Source: GCA-2729515 sp036336695
Lineage (GTDB): Bacteria > Myxococcota_A > UBA9160 > SMWR01
Direction: 5' to 3'
DNA: 57,669 nt
Assembly: GCA_036336695.1 (NCBI GenBank)
Contig: JAYZFQ010000093.1
Coordinates: 1 to 57,669, forward strand
In this document: positions 34,552-43,035 of the stretch, in pieces
How the letters are laid out: each line of letters starts with the position of its first letter
Position numbering within the stretch: position 1 is the first letter of the stretch
Made by a program: the position numbers and the translations under genes
Notes under the pieces: model-generated
Seen by the model: only the letters and a program-made list of their open reading frames with translations
What the model was told of the DNA's origin: nothing
Databases searched by the model: none

Positions 34552-35351
34552 GTGGGCTCGCGGGGCGCGCAGCAATTGTGACAGGGGGCGGCGGGGGCAT
34601 CGGCCGCGGAATCGCACGCCGGTATGCGCGTGAAGGGGCCTCTGTCGTCGTCGCCGAGCGCGACGAATCGAGCGGCAAGCGCACGGCAGAAGAACTTTCG
34701 GAACTCGGCGGGGCCGGACTCTTTGTTCAGGCCGACGTGAAGCGGAAGACGGACGTCCAGCAAGCTGTCGCGGCATGTGTCGACGCCTTTGGCCGCGTCG
34801 ACGTTCTCGTCAACAATGCGTGGGGAGGCGGGAACACGGGGCGCTTCGAGTGGAAGACCGACGAGGATCTCAAGCACGGCTTCGAAATGGGGCTGATGTC
34901 GAGTTTCTGGGCCATGCAGGCCGTCTTTCCGCAGATGAAGACACAGGGTGGAGGGAGCATCATCAGCATCTGCTCGCTCAACGGTGTCAATGCCCACATG
35001 TATTCACTCGAGTACAACACAGCGAAGGAGGCACAGCGAAGCCTTACCCGAACCGCTGCCCGGGAATGGGGACGACACCAGATTCGCTGCAACATCATCT
35101 GCCCGGCTGCAAAGACCGCCGCCTACGAGGCATTTGCCGCGGCCAGTCCGGAAAACGCCGAATTGCTGAACCAGCAGAACCCGATGGGACGGATGGGAGA
35201 TCCGGAAGAAGACATCGCCGGCGTCGCGTTCTTCCTCGCTTCGGACGATTCACGCTACATGACGGGGAACACCCTCTTCGTGGATGGTGGAGGACACATC
35301 AACGGAGTCAGTTGGGCGCCCTCCCTCCCGGAAGAGCCCCCGGCGGGTTGA
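34548..35351 (+). CDS. Short-chain dehydrogenase/reductase
   Basis: A 267-residue SDR: TGGGGGIG at the N-terminus, 'VVAERDESSGKRTAEEL' after the second strand, 'NNAWGGGNTGRFEW' (a variant with Trp replacing Gly), Ser in 'IISICSLNGVNAHMYSLEYNTAK', and the YNTAK active site. ATG 34548 overlaps the EthD stop by four bases. The NNAW variant and extra length near the active site set it apart from the other SDRs here. It is followed by a small F420-type reductase gene after 16 bases. It could reduce a ketone whose product is handled by the neighbouring EthD protein; the substrate is unknown. Confidence 0.88.
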   Translation: MSGLAGRAAIVTGGGGGIGRGIARRYAREGASVVVAERDESSGKRTAEELSELGGAGLFVQADVKRKTDVQQAVAACVDAFGRVDVLVNNAWGGGNTGRFEWKTDEDLKHGFEMGLMSSFWAMQAVFPQMKTQGGGSIISICSLNGVNAHMYSLEYNTAKEAQRSLTRTAAREWGRHQIRCNIICPAAKTAAYEAFAAASPENAELLNQQNPMGRMGDPEEDIAGVAFFLASDDSRYMTGNTLFVDGGGHINGVSWAPSLPEEPPAG

Positions 35352-35367
35352 GGGGTCGGAGGCACCC

Positions 35368-35838
35368 ATGCCCTCCAGCGCACGCGTCATCCAGTTCGCC
35401 GTGTCTCCCCTTGGCGCCGCCATCGACCGCCAGACCGTGCGCTGGTCGGGGTGGTCGCTGGTGAATTTCCTGTTTTCACGGGCCACGGGACAGCCCTACA
35501 ACGCGCCCCTGCTCCTGACCGCCACCGGCGCCAAAACGGGCAAACCGCGGCGGGTCGTGCTTCCGTTCTTCCCCGCAGGAGACGCGATCGCCATCGTTGG
35601 ATCTCGGGGCGGCATGCCGACCGACCCGTATTGGGCGCGGAACCTGCGCAAAACGCCCCAGGCAACGATTCACATCCGCCGCGCCCGGCGGCGGGTGACT
35701 GCCCGCCTCGCCCAGGGAGAAGAGCGTTCGGATCTCTGGGAAGCGATCACCGCACAGGCGCCGATCTATCTCGACTATGCGCAGCGCGCGGCAAGGCACC
35801 GGGAAATTCCGGTGTTCATCCTGGAAGATCCGCCGTAA
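35368..35838 (+). CDS. Deazaflavin (F420)-dependent nitroreductase-family protein (Ddn/DUF385)
   Basis: A 156-residue split-beta-barrel protein of the Ddn/F420H2-dependent reductase family. The core 'LLLTATGAKTGKPRRVVLPFFPAGDAIAIVGSRGGMPTDPYWARNL' is the F420-binding part (Ser/Thr-Gly-xx-S/T-G-x-x-R then G-D 'vGS.gG...P.W..N'), followed by 'VTARLAQGEERSDLWE'. Such proteins reduce enones, quinones or nitro groups with F420H2. ATG 35368 follows a GGGGTCGGAGG motif, fixing the start. It is downstream of the EthD-SDR pair and probably in the same transcript. Its presence supports F420 production by the host. Confidence 0.87.
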   Translation: MPSSARVIQFAVSPLGAAIDRQTVRWSGWSLVNFLFSRATGQPYNAPLLLTATGAKTGKPRRVVLPFFPAGDAIAIVGSRGGMPTDPYWARNLRKTPQATIHIRRARRRVTARLAQGEERSDLWEAITAQAPIYLDYAQRAARHREIPVFILEDPP

Positions 35839-35875
35839 CGAAAACCCCGGACGTCCACGTTCCGGACGCGGCAGG

Positions 35876-36439
35876 CTACCAGAGAGCGAGAGTCGCGTTT
35901 CGGCGGCCGCGGCTCTGCCCAACCCGCGACTTTCGGCGGCGGCGCATGCGCTGGTGAAGCTGCTTGCGACGCGTGCGCAGCCACTCCTCCCGCGTCGCCG
36001 AATCCTGACGTTTACCGAGTCGCTTTTCCTGCTGTTTGCGGAAACTGCAAAAATCCCGGTACGCATCGAGATCGTGGCGCAGTTCTTCAGCCACAAGTTG
36101 AATCATGATCGCGTCGTCGAGAAAACCGAGTACCGGCACCCGGTCGGGAATCAGGTCGTCCGGCTCCGCGAAGTAGGCCAGCGCATCAACAACCCGAAGC
36201 CTGTCGTCGGGTCCCAGGTTCCATTCGTGGTCTTCCAAGATTGACACCAGCGTCTCGAGGACACCGACACGCTCCCGCACGAAGTCGGAGAGATCGACTT
36301 CCTTCAGTTTCGCCACCAGGCCCCGGGCCGCAGTGGTGATGTCGTTCTCGTCCTTTTCGCGCGCGTTCGCTCGCGCCTCCCGCAGCACACGTTTGAAGTA
36401 GCGCAAATCGCGGGGACTCAACTCGAAGGTCACTCTCAT
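35876..36439 (-). CDS. DUF1232 (YkvA-like) domain protein
   Basis: A 187-residue protein. The DUF1232 core lies around residues 80-118: 'VVDALAYFAEPDDLIPDRVPVLGFLDDAIMIQLVAEEL', with the D-L-I-P-D and 'G-x-L-D-D-A' motifs. The C-terminal tail is highly basic ('RKQLHQRMRRRRKSRVGQSRGRR'), unlike typical YkvA proteins; it is soluble-looking. ATG 36439 follows GGAGTGGAG; an upstream extension to 36535 has no better support. Family function is unknown; some members are membrane-associated. Isolated between convergent and divergent neighbours. Confidence 0.75.
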   Translation of the reverse strand: MRVTFELSPRDLRYFKRVLREARANAREKDENDITTAARGLVAKLKEVDLSDFVRERVGVLETLVSILEDHEWNLGPDDRLRVVDALAYFAEPDDLIPDRVPVLGFLDDAIMIQLVAEELRHDLDAYRDFCSFRKQQEKRLGKRQDSATREEWLRTRRKQLHQRMRRRRKSRVGQSRGRRNATLALW

Positions 36440-36599
36440 GGACGCACTCCACTCCTGCCAACCAGGGGCTGGCATCCTACAGCATCGGACCGCAAAACTT
36501 CCCGCCGAAATCGCCAGGAGGGACGAAACCTTCACCGGCCTTCAACCGCCCCGCCGAGCACGCCAGTATACTGGGCGAGAACGTCCGAAGGAGAACGGC

Positions 36600-37670
36600 G
36601 TGCTTCGAGCTTCGATCTGGATGTGCCTGCTACTCGCCGCATGCAGCGGTGGCCAGGCGAACACCCGCTGCGAGTCTACACAGGAGATGGAGGTCGTCTG
36701 CGGCTTCCAGAATCCGGAAGATCTCGTACTCGCACCCGACGGCCAGACGCTCATCGCGAGCCAGGCCGCGCACCTCGACGGCAGCGGCGGCGGCGGACTG
36801 GTCTCGTTCACCCCCGGCGATACAGGCCCGACCCCTCTCTTTCCCACGGACTCCCAGGACTCCGGACCGACAGACTGGGGCGCACCCGAGTGCCCTGGTC
36901 CCCCAGATGCCGCGTTCAGCCCCCATGGCATCGACATCGGGCGCGGACCGGGAGGCGAATGGCTTCTGCTCGCCGTCAACCACGGCGGGCGCGAATCGGT
37001 CGAATTCTTCGAGGTCGCGACGTCCAGCGACGGCACGGTCCTGCGCTGGCGCGGTTGCGTACCGGCCCCGGAGGGCGGCAACTTCAACGACGTGACCATC
37101 CTGCCCGGCGGTGGTTTTCTGGTCACCCAGATGTTCCCGGCCGGCGGCGCGGCCATTACCGCTTTCCATGTGCTGCGCATGCTTGCGTTTGGCAGTGAAC
37201 TCGGTCGCGTGCTCGAATGGCAGCCCGAGACGGGTTTCACGGACGTACCCGGGACGGAAGCGGCGTTTCCCAACGGCCTCGAGCTCTCCGAGGACGGCTC
37301 CGTGCTCTACCTGAATGTCTACCTGGGCGACGAACTTCGGGCGATCCGGAGGGAAACCGGCGAACCGCTCTTCGCCGCAGAGGTCGAAAGTCCCGACAAC
37401 GTCACCTGGTCCCAGGACGGCCGACTTCTCGTTGCGTCGCATCCCGGCACGTTCTTCGAGACCCTCGCCTGCGCAGGCATCGAATCGGGAAGTTGTGTGC
37501 GAGCGTTCCGCGTGGTCGCGATCGATCCGGGAACTGGAGACAGCGAGTTGCTCATCGATAGCGAAGGCACACCCATGGGCGCGGCGACCGTGGCGCTCCA
37601 GGTCGGCGACGATCTCTGGCTCGGGAGCTTCATCGGCGACCGGATCGCACGGGTGCCGCTTCCGCGCTGA
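36600..37670 (+). CDS. Lipoprotein with SMP-30/YncE-like beta-propeller
   Basis: A 356-residue predicted lipoprotein: signal MLRASIWMCLLLAAC with lipobox LAAC and lipidated Cys15. The mature part shows repeated propeller blades, such as 'NPEDLVLAPDGQTLIASQAAHLDGSG', 'GGNFNDVTILPGGGFLVTQMF', 'FPNGLELSEDGSVLYLNVYLGDELRAI', 'SPDNVTWSQDGRLLVASHPG' and 'DDLWLGSFIGDRIARVPL'. These resemble SMP-30/gluconolactonase and strictosidine-synthase-like proteins. GTG 36600 follows GAAGGAGA. The propeller fold suggests a hydrolytic or binding role at the outer membrane or periplasm; no catalytic residues can be assigned. It lies upstream of an enoyl-CoA hydratase gene by 76 bases. Confidence 0.8.
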   Translation: MLRASIWMCLLLAACSGGQANTRCESTQEMEVVCGFQNPEDLVLAPDGQTLIASQAAHLDGSGGGGLVSFTPGDTGPTPLFPTDSQDSGPTDWGAPECPGPPDAAFSPHGIDIGRGPGGEWLLLAVNHGGRESVEFFEVATSSDGTVLRWRGCVPAPEGGNFNDVTILPGGGFLVTQMFPAGGAAITAFHVLRMLAFGSELGRVLEWQPETGFTDVPGTEAAFPNGLELSEDGSVLYLNVYLGDELRAIRRETGEPLFAAEVESPDNVTWSQDGRLLVASHPGTFFETLACAGIESGSCVRAFRVVAIDPGTGDSELLIDSEGTPMGAATVALQVGDDLWLGSFIGDRIARVPLPR

Positions 37671-37746
37671 ATTCACACTCCAGGGCGGAGCGGTTCCCGC
37701 GCTCACGCGCACCCCTCAATTTTCAGAAACACGGAAGGAAGACTTC

Positions 37747-38589
37747 TTGAGTGATTCAACCATTCTCGTGGACGACCCGGCACCCCACATCCGGCGCATC
37801 ACCCTCAACCGGCCGGAGAAACGCAACGCGCTCAATGCGCGCCTGCGTCGCGAGCTTCTCGCCGCATTGCGCGAGCACGACGACGACCGGGAGGTGCGTG
37901 TCACCATCATTCGGGGAGCGGGACCCTGCTTCTCCGCTGGCTACGACCTCAGCGCTTCTGCCATGGAGGACGACCAGCCTCCGGCTCACCATACGGCGAG
38001 CGGCCTCGGCTCCTATCCGCGGCACGTCACCGAGGGTTGGATGGGGATCTGGGACCTCGCCAAGCCCGTAGTCGCCCAGGTGCACAGCTACTGCCTCGCC
38101 GGGGCAACGGAACTCGCGACGGGCTGCGACCTGGTCTACGTCGCGGAAGACGCGCAGATCGGCTATCCGGCGGTCCGCTTCGGAACGCCCGACATGCAGT
38201 ACCACGCTTGGCTCATGGGCATGCGCGCGGCGATGGAGACCATGCTGACAGGAGACTCCCTTTCCGGCCTGGAGGCCGTGCGCGTCGGGTTCGCGACCCG
38301 CGCCTTTCCGGCGGACGTCCTGGAAGACCGCGTGCTCGAAATCGCGGCTCGCATTGCCAACATTCCGACGGATATCGTGCAGATCAACAAGCGCACGGTC
38401 CACCGCGCGATGGAAGAAATGGGAATGCGCAGCGCGATTCGCAAGGGCACGGAACTCTGCGCGCTGGCGATGCACACGGATACCTTCGCGGCGTTCATGG
38501 CGGACCGGAACGCCGGGCTGACCGAAGCCCTGAGCAAGCGCGATGCGCCGTTCGGAGACTATCGGACCGACGGCGGAAAATCCGAGTAG
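37747..38589 (+). CDS. Enoyl-CoA hydratase/isomerase family protein
   Basis: A 280-residue crotonase-fold protein. The oxyanion-hole segments are 'CFSAGYDLSA' and 'SYCLAGATELATGCDLVYVAED', with Glu in ATE at the first catalytic position. The second region reads 'GYPAVRFGTPDMQY', lacking the usual Pro-Glu, so it may not be a classical hydratase (isomerase or hydrolase variants are common). The start is TTG 37747, preceded by GGAAGGAAG; the downstream ATG would remove the core's first strand. It is convergent with the CoA ligase gene that follows. Substrate unknown; a role in steroid or other acyl-CoA degradation is inferred from context. Confidence 0.85.
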   Translation: MSDSTILVDDPAPHIRRITLNRPEKRNALNARLRRELLAALREHDDDREVRVTIIRGAGPCFSAGYDLSASAMEDDQPPAHHTASGLGSYPRHVTEGWMGIWDLAKPVVAQVHSYCLAGATELATGCDLVYVAEDAQIGYPAVRFGTPDMQYHAWLMGMRAAMETMLTGDSLSGLEAVRVGFATRAFPADVLEDRVLEIAARIANIPTDIVQINKRTVHRAMEEMGMRSAIRKGTELCALAMHTDTFAAFMADRNAGLTEALSKRDAPFGDYRTDGGKSE

Positions 38590-38650
38590 TTCGACGACCC
38601 GGGCGCTTCAGCCGCTCGCGGCGACCAGCAGAGCGCCGAACACCGCAGGT

Positions 38651-40198
38651 TCATTCGAAGCGCTTGCGAAGCTCGTGCTTCAGAACCTTCCCGGTTGGAT
38701 TCCGCGGAAGCTCAGACACCAGTTCCAGGCGCTCGGGAAGTTTCTGCACCATCAAGCCGCCATCTTTCAGGAAGGCTGAAAGCTCGGAGAGTGCGACCGG
38801 ACCCGATGGATCCGCTGGAACGACGACAGCGCAGGCGCGCTCTCCCGTCTCCGCATCGGGCAGTCCGATCACGGCAACGTCTTCAACCCCGGGATGGGAA
38901 TAGAGGAGATCCTCCAGTTCCTTCGCGCTGATGTTCTCGCCCTTGCGGATGATCACGTCCTTCAGGCGCCCGGTAATCGTCAGGAACCCCTCGGCATCGA
39001 GGGCGCCGAGGTCCCCCGTGCGAAAGAATCCCTCGCCATCGAAGGCGTCCGCGTCCAGGCTCGCATCGAGATAACCGAGGCACTGCTGGGGAGCCTTGAC
39101 TCGAATCTCCCCCTCCTCGCCGGGCCCCCGCTCGGTTCCGTCGAGACCCACGATGCGCACGACGGCTTCCGGCGGACAGGGACGACCCTCGGTGTGCGCC
39201 AACTTGTCGTCGGCTCCGTCGGGACCGTTCATGACGAGTACGGGGCACTCGGTGAGTCCATAGCCGGAAGCGATCGGGGCACCCATTTCCTTTCGGACGT
39301 CGTAGTGCAGCTGCGGGGGCTTCGGCGCGCCGCCTCCCGGAAAACAACGCACCTGGGGGAAGAGCGGTGTGTCGGGACGCTCCCGCTGGGCGGCCAGGTA
39401 GGCCTGGTGAAAGACCGTACCCGCCGTCGCCTGGGTGACCCCCTGTTCCGCGAGGAAGGGGATCGTCTCGCTCGGATCGAAGACCGGAACCACGAGTTGT
39501 CGACAGCCCACGAGAAGCCCATTCATCAACCAGGCGATGCCGCCGACGTGAGTGAGCGGAAAGACCAGCGCAATCCGATCGTCTGGGCGAAGGAGAAGAC
39601 GCTGCGCAAAGCCCCGTGCGGCGGCGAGCAGCGTGCCATCGGTGTGCTTCGCCCCCTTCGGATCCGCGGTCGTTCCCGACGTGTACAGCACCCACCGCAG
39701 CGCGTCCGGATCCGCAACCCGGGGAAGTGATCCGGGGTCGCCGTCGGGCAGTCCGTCGTCGATACAAATCACGTCCAGGTCGGGCAGCGTCTCCGAGACT
39801 TTGCGCGCCATCGCTGCGTGGTCGAAGCCGCGAAACACGCCCGGAACCACCAGGAGCCTGGACTCCAGTTGCCGTACGGCGAAACCCACTTCGCGCTCCC
39901 GGTAGATCGGGAGAATCGGGTTCTGCACCGCCCCGAGCCGCGCCAGCGCCGCACACAGGATCATCGCGTCGATCGTCGTGGGCAGCTGCCAGGAAACACG
40001 GGTTCCTTCCGTGACCCCAAGCGCGTTCAGACCTGCGGCACAGCGCAGCGCCGTGTCACGGTAGCCCGCGAAATCGATGCGCCGTCCCGCGTCATCCATG
40101 GCGAAGACGCCATCCGGCGTTTCGGCGGCACGCCGTTCCACGAGCTCCCACAGACCGTGCGCCTCGAGCATGGGGACATCCGCTTCCCGGAAACCCAT
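38651..40198 (-). CDS. AMP-dependent acyl-CoA synthetase
   Basis: A 515-residue ANL-family CoA ligase. The phosphate-binding motif is 'YTSGTTADPKGAKHTDG' (near residue 175), the A5-type motif 'ASGYGLTECPVLVMNGP' near 325, the hinge/ATP region 'GFFRTGDLGALDAEGFLTITGRLKDVIIRKGENISAKELEDLL', and the C-terminal Lys in 'NPTGKVLKHELRKR'. ATG 40198 is three bases after the stop of the fadD3 gene, so the two are one operon. It differs from FadD3 and FadD19; its best general likeness is to FadD13/cyclohexanecarboxylate-CoA ligase types. It probably activates another carboxylate of the same pathway, such as a side-chain or ring-cleavage acid; specificity unproven. Confidence 0.88.
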   Translation of the reverse strand: MGFREADVPMLEAHGLWELVERRAAETPDGVFAMDDAGRRIDFAGYRDTALRCAAGLNALGVTEGTRVSWQLPTTIDAMILCAALARLGAVQNPILPIYREREVGFAVRQLESRLLVVPGVFRGFDHAAMARKVSETLPDLDVICIDDGLPDGDPGSLPRVADPDALRWVLYTSGTTADPKGAKHTDGTLLAAARGFAQRLLLRPDDRIALVFPLTHVGGIAWLMNGLLVGCRQLVVPVFDPSETIPFLAEQGVTQATAGTVFHQAYLAAQRERPDTPLFPQVRCFPGGGAPKPPQLHYDVRKEMGAPIASGYGLTECPVLVMNGPDGADDKLAHTEGRPCPPEAVVRIVGLDGTERGPGEEGEIRVKAPQQCLGYLDASLDADAFDGEGFFRTGDLGALDAEGFLTITGRLKDVIIRKGENISAKELEDLLYSHPGVEDVAVIGLPDAETGERACAVVVPADPSGPVALSELSAFLKDGGLMVQKLPERLELVSELPRNPTGKVLKHELRKRFE

Positions 40199-40201
40199 CG
40201 G

Positions 40202-41785
40202 TCAGGAACGCCCCACGCGCTCCCGGAGCTCGAACTTCTGCACCTTCCCGGATGGCGTCATCGGCAGCGCGTCAACGATCTCGACCCTCCGGGGCACCTT
40301 GTAGTTCGCCATGTGCTCCCGGCACCAGTCGATCACAGACTCGGCAGTGACCTCGTTTCCCGGTGCCGGTACGACGAACGCCATGCCCACCTCGCCGGCG
40401 CGCTCGTGGGGGATCCCGATCACGGCAACTTGCGCGAACATGCCGCTGCCGTAGAGCAGGCTCTCCACCTCGGCCGGGTACACATTGAACCCACCGTTGA
40501 TGAACATGTCCTTGATGCGATCGGTGATGCGTAGATAACCCCGCTCGTCCATCACCGCGATGTCTCCCGTGTGGAGCCAACCCTCCGCGTCGATGGTCTT
40601 GCGGGTTTCCTCCTCGTCGTCGAAGTAACCCCGCATCACGTTGTATCCCCGGACGATCACCTCGCCCGGTTCACCTCGGGGAACCTCCACCCGGTTCTCG
40701 TCCACGCAGAGGACCTCGACGTCGGGAATCGCCCGCCCCGAGGTCGTGGCGATCGTTTCCGGATCGTCGTCATATCGGCACATGCTGACCGTTCCGCAGG
40801 TTTCGGTCAGACCGTAGCCGGTGATGATGGTTTCGAAGCCCAGCTCGTCTCGCATCCGGTGAATCAATTCCACGGGAATCGCCGCGGCACCGGTGACCGC
40901 GAGACGCAGGGTCGAGAGGTCGTAATCTCCGAGATCGGGACGCGAGAGGAACGACTGATAGAGGGTCGGGGGCCCCGGCAACATGCTGATGCGCTCTTTC
41001 GCGACTCGCTCGAGAACCTCGGCGGCATCGAAGACCGCGTGTGGCACGATGGTCGCGCCTCGCATGATCGCGGAAAGCCACCCGGCCTTGTAACCGAAGG
41101 AGTGGAAAAAGGGGTTCGCGACCAGGTATCGGTCGCCCTCCTGGAGACCCACGACTTCGCTCCACGCCGCGAATACACGGACGTTCTGGTGATGCGCCGT
41201 CATCACCGCCTTCGGACTCCCCGTGGTTCCACTGGTGAAAATGAAGTCCGAGAGATCCTCGGGGTCTACCGCCTCGGCGCGGGCACGCGCCTCCGCGGGA
41301 TCGACCTGATCGCCCTCGGCCAGGAAGGTCTCCCAGGTCTGCGCACCTTCGGCTTCACCCCGGAACGTGACGATCCGCTCCAGATCCGGCAGATCTTCGT
41401 CGACGATGGCACCGACGTAGTCAAAGCCCAGAAATTCCGTCATCGTCAAGAGCAGTTTCGCGCGGCTCTTGCCCAGGACGTAGGCCGCCTCGGAGCCCTT
41501 GAACCGCGTGTTGAGCGTGACGAGGACGCCGCCGGCCGCCTGGAGACCGATCGCCGCGACCACCCACTCGCCGATGTTCGGAGCCCAGACACCCACGCGG
41601 TCGCCGGGTTCGATTCCCGACGCAATGAAGGCACGCGCAGCGCGGAGGCCTTCTTCGGCGAGTTCGCGGAAGCTGAGGCGGAGATCACCGTCTTCGAGCG
41701 CCGACGCATCCCCGAAGCACTCTGCGGCAGAGAGCACGACCCGGGGAATCGTGGTTTCGGACGCGGGGCTTTTGGCGCCTTGCAT
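40202..41785 (-). CDS. fadD3: HIP-CoA synthetase, FadD3-like
   Basis: A 527-residue ANL CoA ligase. In M. tuberculosis FadD3 activates HIP, the C/D-ring propionate left after steroid rings A/B are removed. Seen: 'FTSGTTGSPKAVMTAHHQN' (P-loop), 'ANPFFHSFGYKAGWLSAI', 'MLPGPPTLYQSFLSRPDLGD', 'ITGYGLTETCGTVSMCRYDD' followed by 'PETIATTSGRAIPDVE', 'GWLHTGDIAVMDERGYLRIT', 'FINGGFNVYPAEVE' and the C-terminal 'TPSGKVQKFEL'. Several of these correspond to remembered FadD3 stretches (NPFFHNFGYKAG, LPGPPTIYQSLL, VATTCGRP). ATG 41785 has no clear ribosome binding site but follows a TATTAT-type promoter element. It is divergent from fadE30-ipdF, the same gene neighbourhood as in mycobacteria. Confidence 0.88.
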   Translation of the reverse strand: MQGAKSPASETTIPRVVLSAAECFGDASALEDGDLRLSFRELAEEGLRAARAFIASGIEPGDRVGVWAPNIGEWVVAAIGLQAAGGVLVTLNTRFKGSEAAYVLGKSRAKLLLTMTEFLGFDYVGAIVDEDLPDLERIVTFRGEAEGAQTWETFLAEGDQVDPAEARARAEAVDPEDLSDFIFTSGTTGSPKAVMTAHHQNVRVFAAWSEVVGLQEGDRYLVANPFFHSFGYKAGWLSAIMRGATIVPHAVFDAAEVLERVAKERISMLPGPPTLYQSFLSRPDLGDYDLSTLRLAVTGAAAIPVELIHRMRDELGFETIITGYGLTETCGTVSMCRYDDDPETIATTSGRAIPDVEVLCVDENRVEVPRGEPGEVIVRGYNVMRGYFDDEEETRKTIDAEGWLHTGDIAVMDERGYLRITDRIKDMFINGGFNVYPAEVESLLYGSGMFAQVAVIGIPHERAGEVGMAFVVPAPGNEVTAESVIDWCREHMANYKVPRRVEIVDALPMTPSGKVQKFELRERVGRS

Positions 41786-41831
41786 GGGAGCCGTACCGTA
41801 TCATAATAGGCACCGCGTTCTGCGCCGCGAA
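41780..41831. promoter_or_regulatory. Divergent promoter region of fadD3 and fadE30
   Basis: Only 74 bases separate the two start codons. On the minus strand TATTAT (plus ATAATA, 41803-41808) is part of TATTATGATACG and lies 17 bases before the fadD3 ATG. On the plus strand CATAAT (41802-41807) with TTGCAT (41780-41785) at 16-base spacing could drive fadE30. The region also contains TACCGTA, a short inverted repeat. The minus-strand element is nearly the same as the one before ipdA. Confidence 0.5.
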
Positions 41832-41859
41832 CCCCGGCAACACCCGATCCGGAGCCCCC

Positions 41860-43035
41860 ATGAACCTTCGCTTCAGCGACGAGGACGAGAGCTTTCGCCG
41901 GGAGATCGCCGGCTGGCTGGCGACGGAACTTTCCGGAGACTTCGCCGAGGTGCGTGGCCGCGGCGGACCCGGGGACGACAGCGCCCTGATCGAGGAACGC
42001 AAGGCCTGGGAACGCCGACTCGGGGAGGCCGGCTGGATTGGCCTCGGCTGGCCCGAAGACCTGGGCGGGCGCGGCCTGTCCCTCACCCAGCAGGTCATCT
42101 TCTACGAGGAGTACGCGCGGGCGGGAGGCCCCGGCCGGGTGAATCACGTCGGCGAAACGCTGCTGGCTCCGACGGTGATCGCGTTCGGAACCGATGAACA
42201 GAAGCGTCGGCTCCTGCCCCCCATCCTCAAGGGAGAAGAGATCTGGTGCCAGGGATATTCCGAGCCGAACGCAGGCTCGGATCTGGCGAACGTGCAGACG
42301 AAGGCCCGCCTCGAGGGCGACGAATGGGTGATCGACGGGCAGAAAGTCTGGACCTCCTGGGCCGAGTGGGCCGACTGGAGTTTCGTCGTGTGCCGCACGG
42401 ACCCGGAATCCGAGCGACACAAGGGGCTCGCCTATCTCCTGGTACCGATGCGGCAACCCGGCGTCGAGGTGCGGCCCATCGTGCAGATGACCGGCGACGC
42501 CGAGTTCTTCGAAACCTTTTTCGACGGCGCGCGCACGGCGGCCGACAACATCATCGGATCACCGGGCGAGGGCTGGAAGGTGGCGATGGCCACGCTCTCC
42601 TTCGAACGCGGCGCGTCGACCCTCGGCCAGCAGATGAATTTCCGCCAGGAACTCGACGCGATCGTCGAAGCGGCACGAAGCAACGGAAGCATCGACGACC
42701 CCCTGATCCGCCAACGCCTCGCCGACGCGTGGATGGGCCTCGAAATCCAGCGCTACAACGCCCTGCGCACGCTCTCGGACTCGGGCGAGGCGTCGAACCA
42801 GGCCGCCATGGTGACCAAGCTCCACTGGGCGACGTGGCACCGTTCTCTCGGAAAACTGGCCATGGACGTACTCGGACCCGAATCCGAGATCGCAGACGAT
42901 TTCCCCTACGCCCTGAGTCGCCTCCAGCGCATGTATCTCTTTACCCGCTCGGACACGATCTACGGCGGCTCCAACCAGGTGCAGCGCAACATCATCGGCG
43001 AACGCGCCCTGGGCCTGCCCCGGGAGCCGCGATGA
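41860..43035 (+). CDS. fadE30: Acyl-CoA dehydrogenase, FadE30-like (HIP-CoA side-chain dehydrogenase)
   Basis: A 391-residue acyl-CoA dehydrogenase. FadE30 is the steroid C/D-ring enzyme that introduces a double bond into the propionyl-CoA side chain of 5-OH-HIP-CoA. Seen: 'GWLATELSGDFAEVRGRGGPG', 'YEEYARAGGPGRVNHVGE', 'WCQGYSEPNAGSDLANVQT', 'LSFERGASTLGQQ', and 'YLFTRSDTIYGGSNQVQRNI' at the end, all in the positions I recall for Rv3560c. FAD-binding residues are in the SEPNAGSD and GGSNQVQRN segments. ATG 41860 follows TCCGGAG. The ATGA overlap with the IpdF-like SDR indicates coupling; the same two genes are adjacent in mycobacteria. Confidence 0.88.
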   Translation: MNLRFSDEDESFRREIAGWLATELSGDFAEVRGRGGPGDDSALIEERKAWERRLGEAGWIGLGWPEDLGGRGLSLTQQVIFYEEYARAGGPGRVNHVGETLLAPTVIAFGTDEQKRRLLPPILKGEEIWCQGYSEPNAGSDLANVQTKARLEGDEWVIDGQKVWTSWAEWADWSFVVCRTDPESERHKGLAYLLVPMRQPGVEVRPIVQMTGDAEFFETFFDGARTAADNIIGSPGEGWKVAMATLSFERGASTLGQQMNFRQELDAIVEAARSNGSIDDPLIRQRLADAWMGLEIQRYNALRTLSDSGEASNQAAMVTKLHWATWHRSLGKLAMDVLGPESEIADDFPYALSRLQRMYLFTRSDTIYGGSNQVQRNIIGERALGLPREPR

